A stretch of DNA of 64,000 nt, from NCBI GenBank assembly GCA_017436305.1, contig JAFSDJ010000066.1:22001-86000 (forward strand), written 5' to 3'. Shown one piece after another: positions 53,562 to 61,733 of this stretch. How positions within the stretch are numbered: position 1 is the stretch's first letter; every line of letters starts with the position of its first letter. Origin of the DNA: Lachnospiraceae bacterium (GTDB taxonomy: Bacteria; Bacillota; Clostridia; Lachnospirales; Lachnospiraceae). The notes under the pieces are model-generated. The model made no database searches. It was not told the origin of the DNA and worked only from the letters and a program-made list of their open reading frames with translations. The position numbers and the translations under genes were made by a program.

Positions 53562-54113
53562 CTATACAGTCATAATATCCTTGGATTTTTCATCAACAAG
53601 TGCATCAATATCCTTTACATACTTGTCTGTAAGTTTCTGAAGTTTCTCCTCTAACTGCTTGATTTCATCTTCAGATACTTCTGTTTTTGCCAGTTTCTTA
53701 AAGGCATCATTACCATCACGTCTGATGTTTCGAATCACAACCTTATTGTCTTCGCCTTTTTTCTTAACATCTTTTACTAATTCTTTTCTTCTTTCTTCTG
53801 TAAGTTCCGGAAAAACAAGGCGGATAACCGAACCGTCATTAGAAGGTGTAATTCCCACATCTGAACTCATAATAGCTTTTTCAATTTCTTTAATAAGGCT
53901 CTTTTCCCAAGGAGCAATCTGAATCATTCTTGCTTCCGGTACACTGATATTTCCTACCTGCTGAATCGGAGTAGGTGTTCCGTAATAATCTACTTTGATT
54001 TTATCAAGCACATGTGGATTAGCACGGCCTGCACGAATTGTTGCAAAATCTGCCACTAAAAAATCATATGCTTTTTTCATTTTCTCATCATAAGGTACTA
54101 ATCTTTCATCCAT
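53562..54113 (-). CDS. frr: Ribosome recycling factor
   Basis: RRF splits post-termination ribosomes together with EF-G. The 183-residue protein starts MDERLVPYDEKMKKAYDFL and shows IRAGRANPHVLDKIKVDYYGTPTPIQQ in adjoining stretches and the helical C-terminus. The ATG at 54111-54113 follows GGAGG located in the end of pyrH; a longer TTG-started frame overlaps pyrH and is rejected. Confidence 0.97.
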   Translation of the reverse strand: MDERLVPYDEKMKKAYDFLVADFATIRAGRANPHVLDKIKVDYYGTPTPIQQVGNISVPEARMIQIAPWEKSLIKEIEKAIMSSDVGITPSNDGSVIRLVFPELTEERRKELVKDVKKKGEDNKVVIRNIRRDGNDAFKKLAKTEVSEDEIKQLEEKLQKLTDKYVKDIDALVDEKSKDIMTV

Positions 54114-54126
54114 TTTTCTTATCCTC

Positions 54127-54822
54127 CTAAACAATTACCTTTGTACCAGTAAAGTCGCCCTTTACTGTGTTTACAATGCTATTTTCTTCATTTAGACCAA
54201 ATACCCACATTGGCATTTTATTATCTCTTGCTAAAATTGATGCAGTCATGTCTACAACCTGAAGATTTTTGGCAATCACCTCATCAATTGTAACACTGTC
54301 GTATTTTTTTGCATCCGGATTGCTTCTTGGATCATCATCATACACTCCGTCGATTGCCTTTGCCAATAATACAACTTCTGCTTCTACTTCAATTGCTCTT
54401 AGTAACACACCTGTATCGGTGGAGAAGTATGGATGTCCTGTACCACCTGCAAAGAAAACTACCATACCTTTTTCAAAATATTTATTGGCTCTGTCTTTAG
54501 AAAAGAGCTTTGTGAAAGAACCACATTCAAAAGGTGTTAAAATGCTGGTACGCATTCCTACATATCGGAAAATTTCTGATACATAAATACAGTTCATAAT
54601 AGTGGCAAGCATTCCAATCTGGTCTGCTTTTGTTCTGTCAATTGTTTCACTGGAACGTCCTCTCCAGAAATTTCCACCACCAATTACAATACCAACCTGA
54701 ACGCCTGCATCTACTAATTCTTTTACCTGATAGGCAACACCTTTTACAGTTTCCTCATCAAATCCTGTTTTCTTAGGTCCTGCCAGTGCTTCTCCGCTAA
54801 GCTTTAACATAATTCGCTTCAT
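54127..54822 (-). CDS. pyrH: Uridylate kinase
   Basis: PyrH phosphorylates UMP to UDP and is hexameric and GTP-regulated in bacteria. The 231-residue protein begins MKRIMLKLSGEALAG, with VIGGGNFWRGR near residue 46, FFAGGTGHPYFSTDTGVLLRA (in adjoining parts) near 118, and the amino-acid kinase fold throughout. It lies 12 bases after the bactofilin gene and before frr, the conserved pair. Confidence 0.97.
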   Translation of the reverse strand: MKRIMLKLSGEALAGPKKTGFDEETVKGVAYQVKELVDAGVQVGIVIGGGNFWRGRSSETIDRTKADQIGMLATIMNCIYVSEIFRYVGMRTSILTPFECGSFTKLFSKDRANKYFEKGMVVFFAGGTGHPYFSTDTGVLLRAIEVEAEVVLLAKAIDGVYDDDPRSNPDAKKYDSVTIDEVIAKNLQVVDMTASILARDNKMPMWVFGLNEENSIVNTVKGDFTGTKVIV

Positions 54823-54834
54823 ATTAGTTCACTC

Positions 54835-55857
54835 CTATTTTTTCTTTTTTAAATCTTCAAAAAATGCGGTTGGATTTACTTCTGCATAGCACTGTGAGCA
54901 TAAACCTTCAATAACTGCACCATTATTAATCTGAACAGCTTTGGATTTAATATTTCCCATAACAATTGCAGTAGTATCTAATATAACTGGTCCTTTTACA
55001 TCAATATCACCTTTTACAGCACCGGCAATCACTGCACTTGTGGCATAAATGTTACCAATAATAACAGAACTCTGTCCAATTTTAATAGCACCTTCTGAAC
55101 GAACCTCACCTGTAATGTTGGCATTTTCTGCATAGATTTCTGCTGCCTTAGAATCACCATTAATAGTTCCTGCTATATCCAGCTTACCTAAAGACTCAAC
55201 GTTACCATTAATAGTTCCAAGTACATCAATAGATCCCCTAGAACTAATATCACCACTAATTGTCATTCCTGCTGTAATTACTGCTGTTTCATCTGTTGCT
55301 ACACCTGTTAGTTTGGTTGACTCTGTCATTCTTTTATCCCCTTTACTTTCATGTTTTTCTATTGTTTTTTCCTTTGATTTTTCTTCTTTTACTGCTGTAA
55401 ATTTAAAAGGCTTTAAGCTCTTTGCAGCTTCTTCCATTTCTGCCTTCAAAGCCTTTTCCAGTTCATCCTCTTGGTTTATGTCTTCTTCAACTTCTTCAAT
55501 TTCTTCAATTTCTTCAATTTCTTCAATTTCTTCCACTTCATCGTTTCCTTCATTTTCGGCTTCCAATAAAGCAGCTTCTATATCAGCAACCATTTCCGGG
55601 GAAATAGTCTCTTCTTCTTTTTCTTCATTTTCTTCTTTCTCATTTTCCCCTAACAGTGCTTCTAATTCTTCCGGATCAATAGCAATTTCCGACTTTTGTT
55701 GCTGATTTTCCGTCTCTTTTGACTCTTCCTTATCGTCTTGTGCTAATTCGTCTGTTTTTTTCACTTCCTGATTTTCTTCTTCAAATAAAACTTCATCTGG
55801 CATAAGTTCATTTACTGCCTGCGACAAATCTTCTTTTAAATCTTGAAAAAATCCCAT
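54835..55857 (-). CDS. Bactofilin-family protein with long acidic N-terminal extension
   Basis: Bactofilins are beta-helical polymers that scaffold envelope processes. The bactofilin core is at about residues 190-315 (ITAGMTISGDISSRGSIDVLGTINGNVES, in repeated six-residue rungs). A CSQC pair follows near 321. The first 180 residues are an unusual, strongly acidic, low-complexity extension with five IEE repeats. The extension may be disordered or a partner-binding arm. The gene lies between a membrane NodB deacetylase and pyrH; bactofilins in other bacteria guide peptidoglycan enzymes, so a link to the deacetylase is plausible. Confidence 0.88.
   Translation of the reverse strand: MGFFQDLKEDLSQAVNELMPDEVLFEEENQEVKKTDELAQDDKEESKETENQQQKSEIAIDPEELEALLGENEKEENEEKEEETISPEMVADIEAALLEAENEGNDEVEEIEEIEEIEEIEEVEEDINQEDELEKALKAEMEEAAKSLKPFKFTAVKEEKSKEKTIEKHESKGDKRMTESTKLTGVATDETAVITAGMTISGDISSRGSIDVLGTINGNVESLGKLDIAGTINGDSKAAEIYAENANITGEVRSEGAIKIGQSSVIIGNIYATSAVIAGAVKGDIDVKGPVILDTTAIVMGNIKSKAVQINNGAVIEGLCSQCYAEVNPTAFFEDLKKKK
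55492..55536. repeat. 9-bp tandem repeat in the bactofilin gene
   Basis: Five perfect copies of ttcttcaat lie in a row, flanked on each side by a one-base or two-base variant copy (55483-55491 and 55537-55545). On the coding strand it reads ATTGAAGAA, giving Ile-Glu-Glu repeats. Copy-number change keeps the reading frame. Confidence 0.95.
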
Positions 55858-55880
55858 TTTTTATCCTCCGTCTGTTGTTC

Positions 55881-56831
55881 CTACTCTTTTTTTTCATTAT
55901 TAATAACATGCTGTACTCTTACAGTTTCGTCTGTAATAGGAAGAATTTCCACATTATCCATAGCCAAAAGTGTCTCTAAAATAATCGGTAATGCCTCCAC
56001 TGTAGTTGTTTTATCATCCGCATCATGCATTAACACTACTGCCGTTGAATATTCATCTATATTGTACAAAACATTTTCTGCAATTTCCTCTGCTGATAGC
56101 GTGCGGCCTGCTGCATCCATACTCGAAACATTCCAGTCAAAATAATCAATACCCTCTTCCTTAAGATAGCTAATCAGCTCTGCCATATCAACCTGGCTTA
56201 CTGTATTACTGCTTCCTCCCGGGAACCTGCATATTCTGGACCATGTACCGGTTGTTTCATAAATATACTCCTGAAGCTTTAAAAGATCCTGGGAATAAGC
56301 CTCTTTGCTTGCATAAATCTCATTATATTTGTGACTGTAAGAATGCATCCCAATAGTATGCCCTTCCTCAACAATCCTTCTATATAGAGATTTATCTTTT
56401 TCCCCTTCTTTGCCAACCACAAAAAAGGTACCATGTACATTGTATTTGGCAAGGATATCCAAAATTGCTACCGTATTGCTACTTGGTCCGTCATCAAAGG
56501 TCAAATATACCTTTGTTGTCTTTTCCTTTTCTATGCTTTCTCCCTGCCTTACTGTTTTTATGCTGTTACCAGGCTCTTCTTCTGCCTCCTGACCGGACAG
56601 AGCAACTTCTATCTGTGCATCTGCTTCTTCCACTTTTTGCAGTTCCCTCTCTGCCTTTAAATTTTGAATTTCCTGTTCCAAATGATTCACTCTTACAAAC
56701 AGAATAATACAAAGAAGGATAGGAAGCAAAATTGCCAGAAACAGGGCGATAATAATAGTCTTTTTTAATCTCTGCACCCGTTTTGCTCTTTTTTCTCTGG
56801 CCGCTACAGCTATGTCTTTTTCTTCTGACAT
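55881..56831 (-). CDS. Membrane-anchored polysaccharide (NodB) deacetylase
   Basis: The 316-residue protein has an N-terminal membrane anchor (about 25-47), a coiled-coil linker and an extracellular NodB domain. All five catalytic motifs are visible: TFDDGPS (base and metal aspartates), HSYSH (metal histidines), RFPGGS, DWNVSSMDA, and the C-terminal LMHD. It probably deacetylates peptidoglycan N-acetylglucosamine, giving lysozyme resistance, though other glycans are possible. It lies 23 bases upstream of the bactofilin gene. Its region is divergent from the HD-GYP gene. Confidence 0.9.
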   Translation of the reverse strand: MSEEKDIAVAAREKRAKRVQRLKKTIIIALFLAILLPILLCIILFVRVNHLEQEIQNLKAERELQKVEEADAQIEVALSGQEAEEEPGNSIKTVRQGESIEKEKTTKVYLTFDDGPSSNTVAILDILAKYNVHGTFFVVGKEGEKDKSLYRRIVEEGHTIGMHSYSHKYNEIYASKEAYSQDLLKLQEYIYETTGTWSRICRFPGGSSNTVSQVDMAELISYLKEEGIDYFDWNVSSMDAAGRTLSAEEIAENVLYNIDEYSTAVVLMHDADDKTTTVEALPIILETLLAMDNVEILPITDETVRVQHVINNEKKE

Positions 56832-56906
56832 GGCTCATAGCTCCTTACATAAATTTGAAAGTAAATCCTCTAATATAAAAATAGAGAAATCTACACATCA
56901 TTTGCT

Positions 56907-56995
56907 ATTGTATCACATTTTTCTGTAGAAAAAAAGCAAAAAGAAAAATGTTCACAAACTTGTTTTATAATAACATATTTCTTTTCTATAGAAAA
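56907..56995 (-). promoter_or_regulatory. Deacetylase promoter region with twin palindromic operator-like sites
   Basis: A TACAAT -10 with extended TGA (56907-56915, minus strand) lacks a clear -35. Just upstream is TTTTCTGTAGAAAA (56919-56932), and 63 bases away centre-to-centre is the perfect palindrome TTTTCTATAGAAAA (56982-56995). The two sites differ by one base and lie on the two sides of the divergent region. This looks like paired sites for one regulator. Confidence 0.5.
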
Positions 56996-57025
56996 AGAGA
57001 TTTTTACCAATTTTTCTTGTTCTAA

Positions 57026-57054
57026 TTGACTTTTTACTGTGCAAATTTTATAAT
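57026..57054 (+). promoter_or_regulatory. Promoter of the HD-GYP gene
   Basis: TTGACT (57026-57031), 17 bases, perfect TATAAT (57049-57054) on the plus strand. Transcription should begin near 57061, which excludes the ATG at 57061 as a normal start. Confidence 0.85.
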
Positions 57055-57087
57055 GGGTATATGAGAATTTGTCAAAGGAGTGGTGTT

Positions 57088-58164
57088 TTGAAAAAATTAA
57101 TTCTCCTCTCAAATTTGAAACCTGGAATGATTACTGCTGAAGACGTTTATAGTCATAGCGGGCAATTAATTCTTGCAAAGGGACTACCTCTTACAGACCA
57201 GTCAATTACCCGTTTGGATTCTTATTCTATTATGGCTGTTAAGATTGAGGAGGCCGAAACGCCCCCTGAACCTGCCCCCACTAAGCTGTCATATTCTGAA
57301 CGCGTGAAGAGAAGTCCTGAGTTTCTTGAGTTTAAAACGAGTTTTGATGCTACCCTTACAGAATTTAAAGATAGCATTAACGATATTGTCCAAAAAGGTT
57401 CGCCTATTAATACAGATGCCATTTTAGAGGACACCCTGTCATTATTAAATACCAGTCATGGTCATGTCAACATATTTGATATGTTGCAAAACATGCGCCA
57501 GTATGATGATTTAACCTATGCTCACTGCTTAAATGTTGGGCTTATTTGTAATGTATTTGCCGGCTGGCTCCATATGAACGAAGAAGATATCAGACTTGCT
57601 ACTCTTTGTGGTGTATTTCACGATATTGGTAAGCTTTCCATTCCTGACAGCATTGTAAAAAAACCCGATAAGCTTACCGACCAGGAATACAATCTGATTA
57701 AAACACACACACTTGAAGGCTATCGCAATTTAAGGGATCAGGATATTGATGAGCATATTAAAAATGCTGCTCTAATGCATCATGAGCGTTGCGATGGTAA
57801 GGGCTATCCTTTTGGACTTCCAATTGATAAGATTGATAAGTTCGCCAAAATAGTAGCCATTGCAGATGTTTATGATGCCATGACTGCTGCCAGAGTCTAT
57901 CGTGGTGCCCTTTGTCCTTTCAGAGTTATTGAAATATACGAAAAGGAAGGCTTACAACGCTATGATCCCCAGTATATTATAACTTTCCTTGAAAACGTAG
58001 TCTTGACATATTTAAACAGTGAAGTTCGTCTGTCTGACGGCAGGATTGGAAAAATTGTGTTCGTAAATAAGGATTATTTGTCAAAGCCTACCATTCAATT
58101 AGAGGATGGGACATTTTTGGATTTATCTAAGGAAACTGATCTTAGTATTGATACAATTTTGTAA
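57088..58164 (+). CDS. HD-GYP domain protein (probable cyclic-di-GMP phosphodiesterase)
   Basis: HD-GYP proteins hydrolyse cyclic di-GMP or related dinucleotides. The 358-residue protein has an N-terminal domain of the kind often found before HD-GYP (KPGMITAEDVYSHSGQLILA), then the catalytic domain with VFHDIGKLSIP, HHERCDGKGYPFGLP and ADVYDAMTAAR. A short C-terminal domain follows (VRLSDGRIGKIVFVN). The chosen start is TTG at 57088-57090 because AAGGAG lies 7 bases before it and the predicted transcript begins near 57061. It is the only complete plus-strand gene in the window. Confidence 0.9.
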   Translation: MKKLILLSNLKPGMITAEDVYSHSGQLILAKGLPLTDQSITRLDSYSIMAVKIEEAETPPEPAPTKLSYSERVKRSPEFLEFKTSFDATLTEFKDSINDIVQKGSPINTDAILEDTLSLLNTSHGHVNIFDMLQNMRQYDDLTYAHCLNVGLICNVFAGWLHMNEEDIRLATLCGVFHDIGKLSIPDSIVKKPDKLTDQEYNLIKTHTLEGYRNLRDQDIDEHIKNAALMHHERCDGKGYPFGLPIDKIDKFAKIVAIADVYDAMTAARVYRGALCPFRVIEIYEKEGLQRYDPQYIITFLENVVLTYLNSEVRLSDGRIGKIVFVNKDYLSKPTIQLEDGTFLDLSKETDLSIDTIL

Positions 58165-58209
58165 TTTTTATTAGCAGCTTATATCTTATAAACTGTAGGT
58201 CAAATAGAA

Positions 58210-58254
58210 AAAAGCGAACAAAAGGACCCTTTTACGGGGAGTTTGTTCGCTTTT
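58210..58254. terminator. Bidirectional terminator between convergent genes
   Basis: A perfect 13-bp stem (AAAAGCGAACAAA with TTTGTTCGCTTTT) closes a 19-base loop. It serves the HD-GYP gene on the plus strand (tail TATATTT) and the response-regulator gene on the minus strand (tail TTCTATTTG). Confidence 0.9.
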
Positions 58255-58278
58255 ATATTTAATCTTTTATAGTTGGAA

Positions 58279-59055
58279 TTATTTTTCGAAAATTTTCTCT
58301 AACGTATCAAATATCAACTCTGTTTTTGCCGGTTTTAACAGATAACCTGCCGGTTTAAGTTTTAAAACTGCCTCAATATGTTCCTTATCTCTTACACCTG
58401 TTAAAAATACAACCGGAACACTCTTTGCTTCATCAATCTCCCTGATCATCTCCAAAGTCATTTTCCCATCGCATAAAGGCATTTCATAGTCCAATAAAAT
58501 AACATCTGGTGTCTTCTTCCCTATCATTGTTAAAGCTTTCAATCCCGATGTAGCCATTTGCACATCATATTTACTATTAAGCATTGCTTTCAACATACGT
58601 AGTTGCGTTGCATTATCATCAACCAGCAAAATATTTTTTCTTTTCTGTTCTGCCGTCTCTATAAATGAGTTATTATCTTTCTCTTCATAATCATTTTCAC
58701 TATCAAGTAGTTTTTCCACTTCCTCCTTAATCTTTTCATTAGTTACAGGTCTTTGTAGTATATTAAAATTTTTCAGCTTAAAATACTCATTAAAACACTC
58801 TTGCTCGTTTTCAGTTCCTATACAAAGAATATGTGTCCTTGAATAGTTCGTTTTTAATTCACTAAAAATACCTGTATTTACTATATCAAATCCAATAAGA
58901 CTGACAATAATCAAATCCGGCTGTTTTATCTTTAACAAAGATTTAACCAAAGGAAAATTATCTACACATATCTGTACGTCATGTTGATCACTTAAATATT
59001 TGTTAATGCCTTGAAGCTCTACATTACTTTTTCCAATAATAAAAATTTTTGCCAT
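58279..59055 (-). CDS. Two-receiver response regulator without output domain; first receiver degenerate
   Basis: The 258-residue protein has two receiver folds. The first (about 1-118) starts MAKIFIIGKSNVELQG but has no acidic pocket, and serine (IIVSLIG) replaces the phospho-aspartate, so it cannot be phosphorylated there. The second (about 140-258) is canonical: ILLVDDN, phospho-aspartate in VILLDYEMP, threonine in VFLTG, lysine in LLKPA. There is no DNA-binding domain. The gene lies 2 bases after the hybrid kinase gene and is probably its phosphorelay partner or a phosphate sink. Confidence 0.88.
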   Translation of the reverse strand: MAKIFIIGKSNVELQGINKYLSDQHDVQICVDNFPLVKSLLKIKQPDLIIVSLIGFDIVNTGIFSELKTNYSRTHILCIGTENEQECFNEYFKLKNFNILQRPVTNEKIKEEVEKLLDSENDYEEKDNNSFIETAEQKRKNILLVDDNATQLRMLKAMLNSKYDVQMATSGLKALTMIGKKTPDVILLDYEMPLCDGKMTLEMIREIDEAKSVPVVFLTGVRDKEHIEAVLKLKPAGYLLKPAKTELIFDTLEKIFEK

Positions 59056-59057
59056 GT

Positions 59058-61556
59058 TTAGCCCTCAACTTTCATCTTCAGCTTGTCAATATTAATGATT
59101 GCCTCACAAGCTTCCAAATTAGTTACCTGACTGGCAATTTCATCTATCATGGTCTGTATCTGTGCCGGATATACATACTTACTGATTTCGTCACAAATAA
59201 CGTCTGCCGTATCGTAGTCATCATTTTCAATACCTACCTTTAACATATCTAAATACGGCAATATTTCTTTTAAATTTTTTAACACAACCTTATCTTCCGG
59301 GTCCTGCATAATTGTAGCTATGCGCTTTTTATGTTTTTCAATTTCATCCAATAGTACAGGATGTAAAACAGTAATTCTTTCTACATTATTTTCTACAGCT
59401 GCCACTTCTAACATTCTGGCTAATTTAGAAAGTATCAAAGCCCCTACCGTAGCTGCCGTGCTTTTCAGTGCATGTACTTCTATCTTGTAAAGTGCTCTTA
59501 TTTCTTCCTGATTAATTGCATCAAACAACCGGGAAAGTTTCCCCGGCAAACGTTCCATAAAAGTATAGAAATCTTTAAGAGTTATTAATATTAATTCTTC
59601 GCTCTTAAGTATATTCATTGCATAATCAAAATCAAACTCCTCTAATTGTGGTAAATTTTGATTACCGCCAGAATGCTCTTCTTCTTTTATGCAATCCACT
59701 TCACTTACAAGGTCTTTTGAAAGATAATTCAAAACTATCATATCTAATTTGTCCGGTGCAATTGGTTTGGTCAGATAATCGTCAAATCCTTCGTTTAAAA
59801 ATTCTTCCCTGGCTCCTACAATCGCATTAGCCGTAAGCATTATGACAGGAGTATCGCCACATAAATCTCTATCTTTGATTTCATGCAGTGTCTCAACACC
59901 ATCCATAATTGGCATCATATAATCTAAGAATATTATATCAAATTTCTGTCTCTCTAATATAGCAAGACACTCTTCTCCACTTTCTGCTTCATATACCTTA
60001 ATCTGATTTCTTTTTAACAGATTTCTAAATACTTTTCTATTTATCTCATTGTCATCTACAACCAGTACCTTAGCATCCTCTGCAACATAATTTTTATCAC
60101 ATTCATATTCTGTGTCTGTACTGAAAATTCGCTTATGAAAATCTCCTAACGGCTCAAAATTAGTGACCTTCTGCACAATGTCAAAATAAAATTCACTGCC
60201 TTTTCCATATTCACTTTCAACCTTTAAGTCACTTCCCATTAATCTAAGAAGCTGTGCACATATATTCATTCCAAGACCCGTACCTTCTATATTACGGTTT
60301 CTTGATTCTTCAATTCGTTCAAATTGAACAAACAGTTTTCCTAAATCTTCTTCTTTGATACCAATTCCCGTATCTTTTACAGAATAATGAAGAATTGCAT
60401 TCTCTCCTTCTATTTTACCGGTAACGGACATGGTTACAGTTCCTTCAATGGTATATTTCAGCCCATTTGTTAGAAGATTTACAAGAACCTGCCTAATTCG
60501 AATATCATCACCATAATATTCACAGGGAATATTGGGATCAATATCAAATTTTAAATCAATCCCTTTATCGTTTGCCCTTATACTCATCATATTGTACAAA
60601 TCATGAAACATACTGCTAATTTCATAATTATCGGGAATAATCTCTATTTTCCCGGATTCTATCTTTGAGTAATCAAGTATCTCATTTATAAGACTTAAAA
60701 GTGCTTTTGCTGAGCCCTTAATGTCATGGGCATATTTTCTTGTCTCCGGTTCCATACTCTCGCGGAGAATCATTTCATTCATCCCAAGTACTGCGTTAAT
60801 AGGCGTTCTTATTTCATGGGACATTCTGGTCAAAAATTGGGACTTTGCTTTATTGGCATTTTCAGCATCTTCCTTTGCCTTTTCCAGTTCGGCTGATATT
60901 TTAGCTTTCTCAATACTGCCACAAACAACTTTATAAATGTTATTACATACAAATCCAAATGCAATATATATGAGACATCGTGGCATTGCGAAAAATAACA
61001 TAAGAGTTACATATGGATTAGAATTAACTGCTGTCAAAGCAAATTGCCCATCCACTAAATAATCTTGCAAATTGTTACATGTGAGCAATGCCATATTGGC
61101 ATCACATAATCCATAATAGAATCCACCGTAAACTATAACAACAGTACTAAACACGGTGAGCATATACACATATTTCATTACCTTTTTTGAAGAATATAAG
61201 GTTGCATACAAAAAAGGCATAATAGGAAGTAAAACAGCATGATATGTAACGAAAACTCCTATTACAGTATTTATCAAAATGGAACCTAACAAAAAGAAAT
61301 ATTTATTTTTTTCGTCAGAAAGGGACACGTGTTTTGACGTAAGATATATTATCAGATAAATAGTTAATGCGCTAATATAAGCCTTTCTCATCAAAGATTG
61401 TTCAATAACAAATATCCCTGCCACATTTAATAAAAAGATTCCGGAAAAAATAAACATTGTTACGAAAATACATCTTAGCACATAGGTATTGGCTATATAT
61501 TCTCTATCCTCAATAAAGATAGATATATCATCATCTTTCTTCTCTATACTCCCCAT
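59058..61556 (-). CDS. Hybrid sensor histidine kinase with receiver and HPt domains
   Basis: The 832-residue protein has an N-terminal membrane region with six or seven segments (about 27-215) and no large extracellular domain. Next are a short coiled coil, the HisKA domain with phospho-histidine near 247 (FLTRMSHEIRTPINAV), and an ATPase domain (NLLTNGLKYT, KDTGIGIKEEDL, EGTGLGMNI). A receiver (VLVVDDNEINRKVF, FLDYMMPIMDG, TANAI) and a C-terminal HPt domain (VHALKSTAATVGA) complete the relay. The stimulus is unknown. The two-receiver protein follows directly, and a chemotaxis receptor gene lies upstream. Confidence 0.92.
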   Translation of the reverse strand: MGSIEKKDDDISIFIEDREYIANTYVLRCIFVTMFIFSGIFLLNVAGIFVIEQSLMRKAYISALTIYLIIYLTSKHVSLSDEKNKYFFLLGSILINTVIGVFVTYHAVLLPIMPFLYATLYSSKKVMKYVYMLTVFSTVVIVYGGFYYGLCDANMALLTCNNLQDYLVDGQFALTAVNSNPYVTLMLFFAMPRCLIYIAFGFVCNNIYKVVCGSIEKAKISAELEKAKEDAENANKAKSQFLTRMSHEIRTPINAVLGMNEMILRESMEPETRKYAHDIKGSAKALLSLINEILDYSKIESGKIEIIPDNYEISSMFHDLYNMMSIRANDKGIDLKFDIDPNIPCEYYGDDIRIRQVLVNLLTNGLKYTIEGTVTMSVTGKIEGENAILHYSVKDTGIGIKEEDLGKLFVQFERIEESRNRNIEGTGLGMNICAQLLRLMGSDLKVESEYGKGSEFYFDIVQKVTNFEPLGDFHKRIFSTDTEYECDKNYVAEDAKVLVVDDNEINRKVFRNLLKRNQIKVYEAESGEECLAILERQKFDIIFLDYMMPIMDGVETLHEIKDRDLCGDTPVIMLTANAIVGAREEFLNEGFDDYLTKPIAPDKLDMIVLNYLSKDLVSEVDCIKEEEHSGGNQNLPQLEEFDFDYAMNILKSEELILITLKDFYTFMERLPGKLSRLFDAINQEEIRALYKIEVHALKSTAATVGALILSKLARMLEVAAVENNVERITVLHPVLLDEIEKHKKRIATIMQDPEDKVVLKNLKEILPYLDMLKVGIENDDYDTADVICDEISKYVYPAQIQTMIDEIASQVTNLEACEAIINIDKLKMKVEG

Positions 61557-61570
61557 AACACTCTCCGTTC

Positions 61571-61647
61571 TGCCAAATTTGGCAAATAATACACTTACTT
61601 ATATAAGAATTTACATATATACTATCATATTTCAATTCCAATGTAAA
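61571..61647 (-). promoter_or_regulatory. Promoter of the hybrid kinase gene and a 14-bp palindrome in its leader
   Basis: TTTACA (61642-61647), 17 bases, TAGTAT (61619-61624, with extended TGA) on the minus strand. A perfect palindrome TGCCAAATTTGGCA (61571-61584) sits just upstream of the GGAGAG ribosome-binding site. Confidence 0.5.
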
Positions 61648-61686
61648 ACCAAAAATTTCACTAGTTGCTTCTTACAAAAACAGGGT

Positions 61687-61725
61687 AAAAAAATGAGTAG
61701 TATTTAAATCAAATACCACTCATTT
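61687..61725 (-). terminator. Intrinsic terminator after the chemotaxis receptor gene
   Basis: AAATGAGT and GTATTT arms, with one mismatch, pair with AAATAC and ACTCATTT around a 5-base loop. A run of seven T follows on the minus strand. It lies 9 bases past the stop codon. Confidence 0.85.
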
Positions 61726-61733
61726 CACTTCTA

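Noticed and set aside
55313-55705. 130-residue Ser/Phe-rich plus-strand frame
   Set aside because: It is the antisense shadow of the acidic Glu-rich arm of the bactofilin gene.
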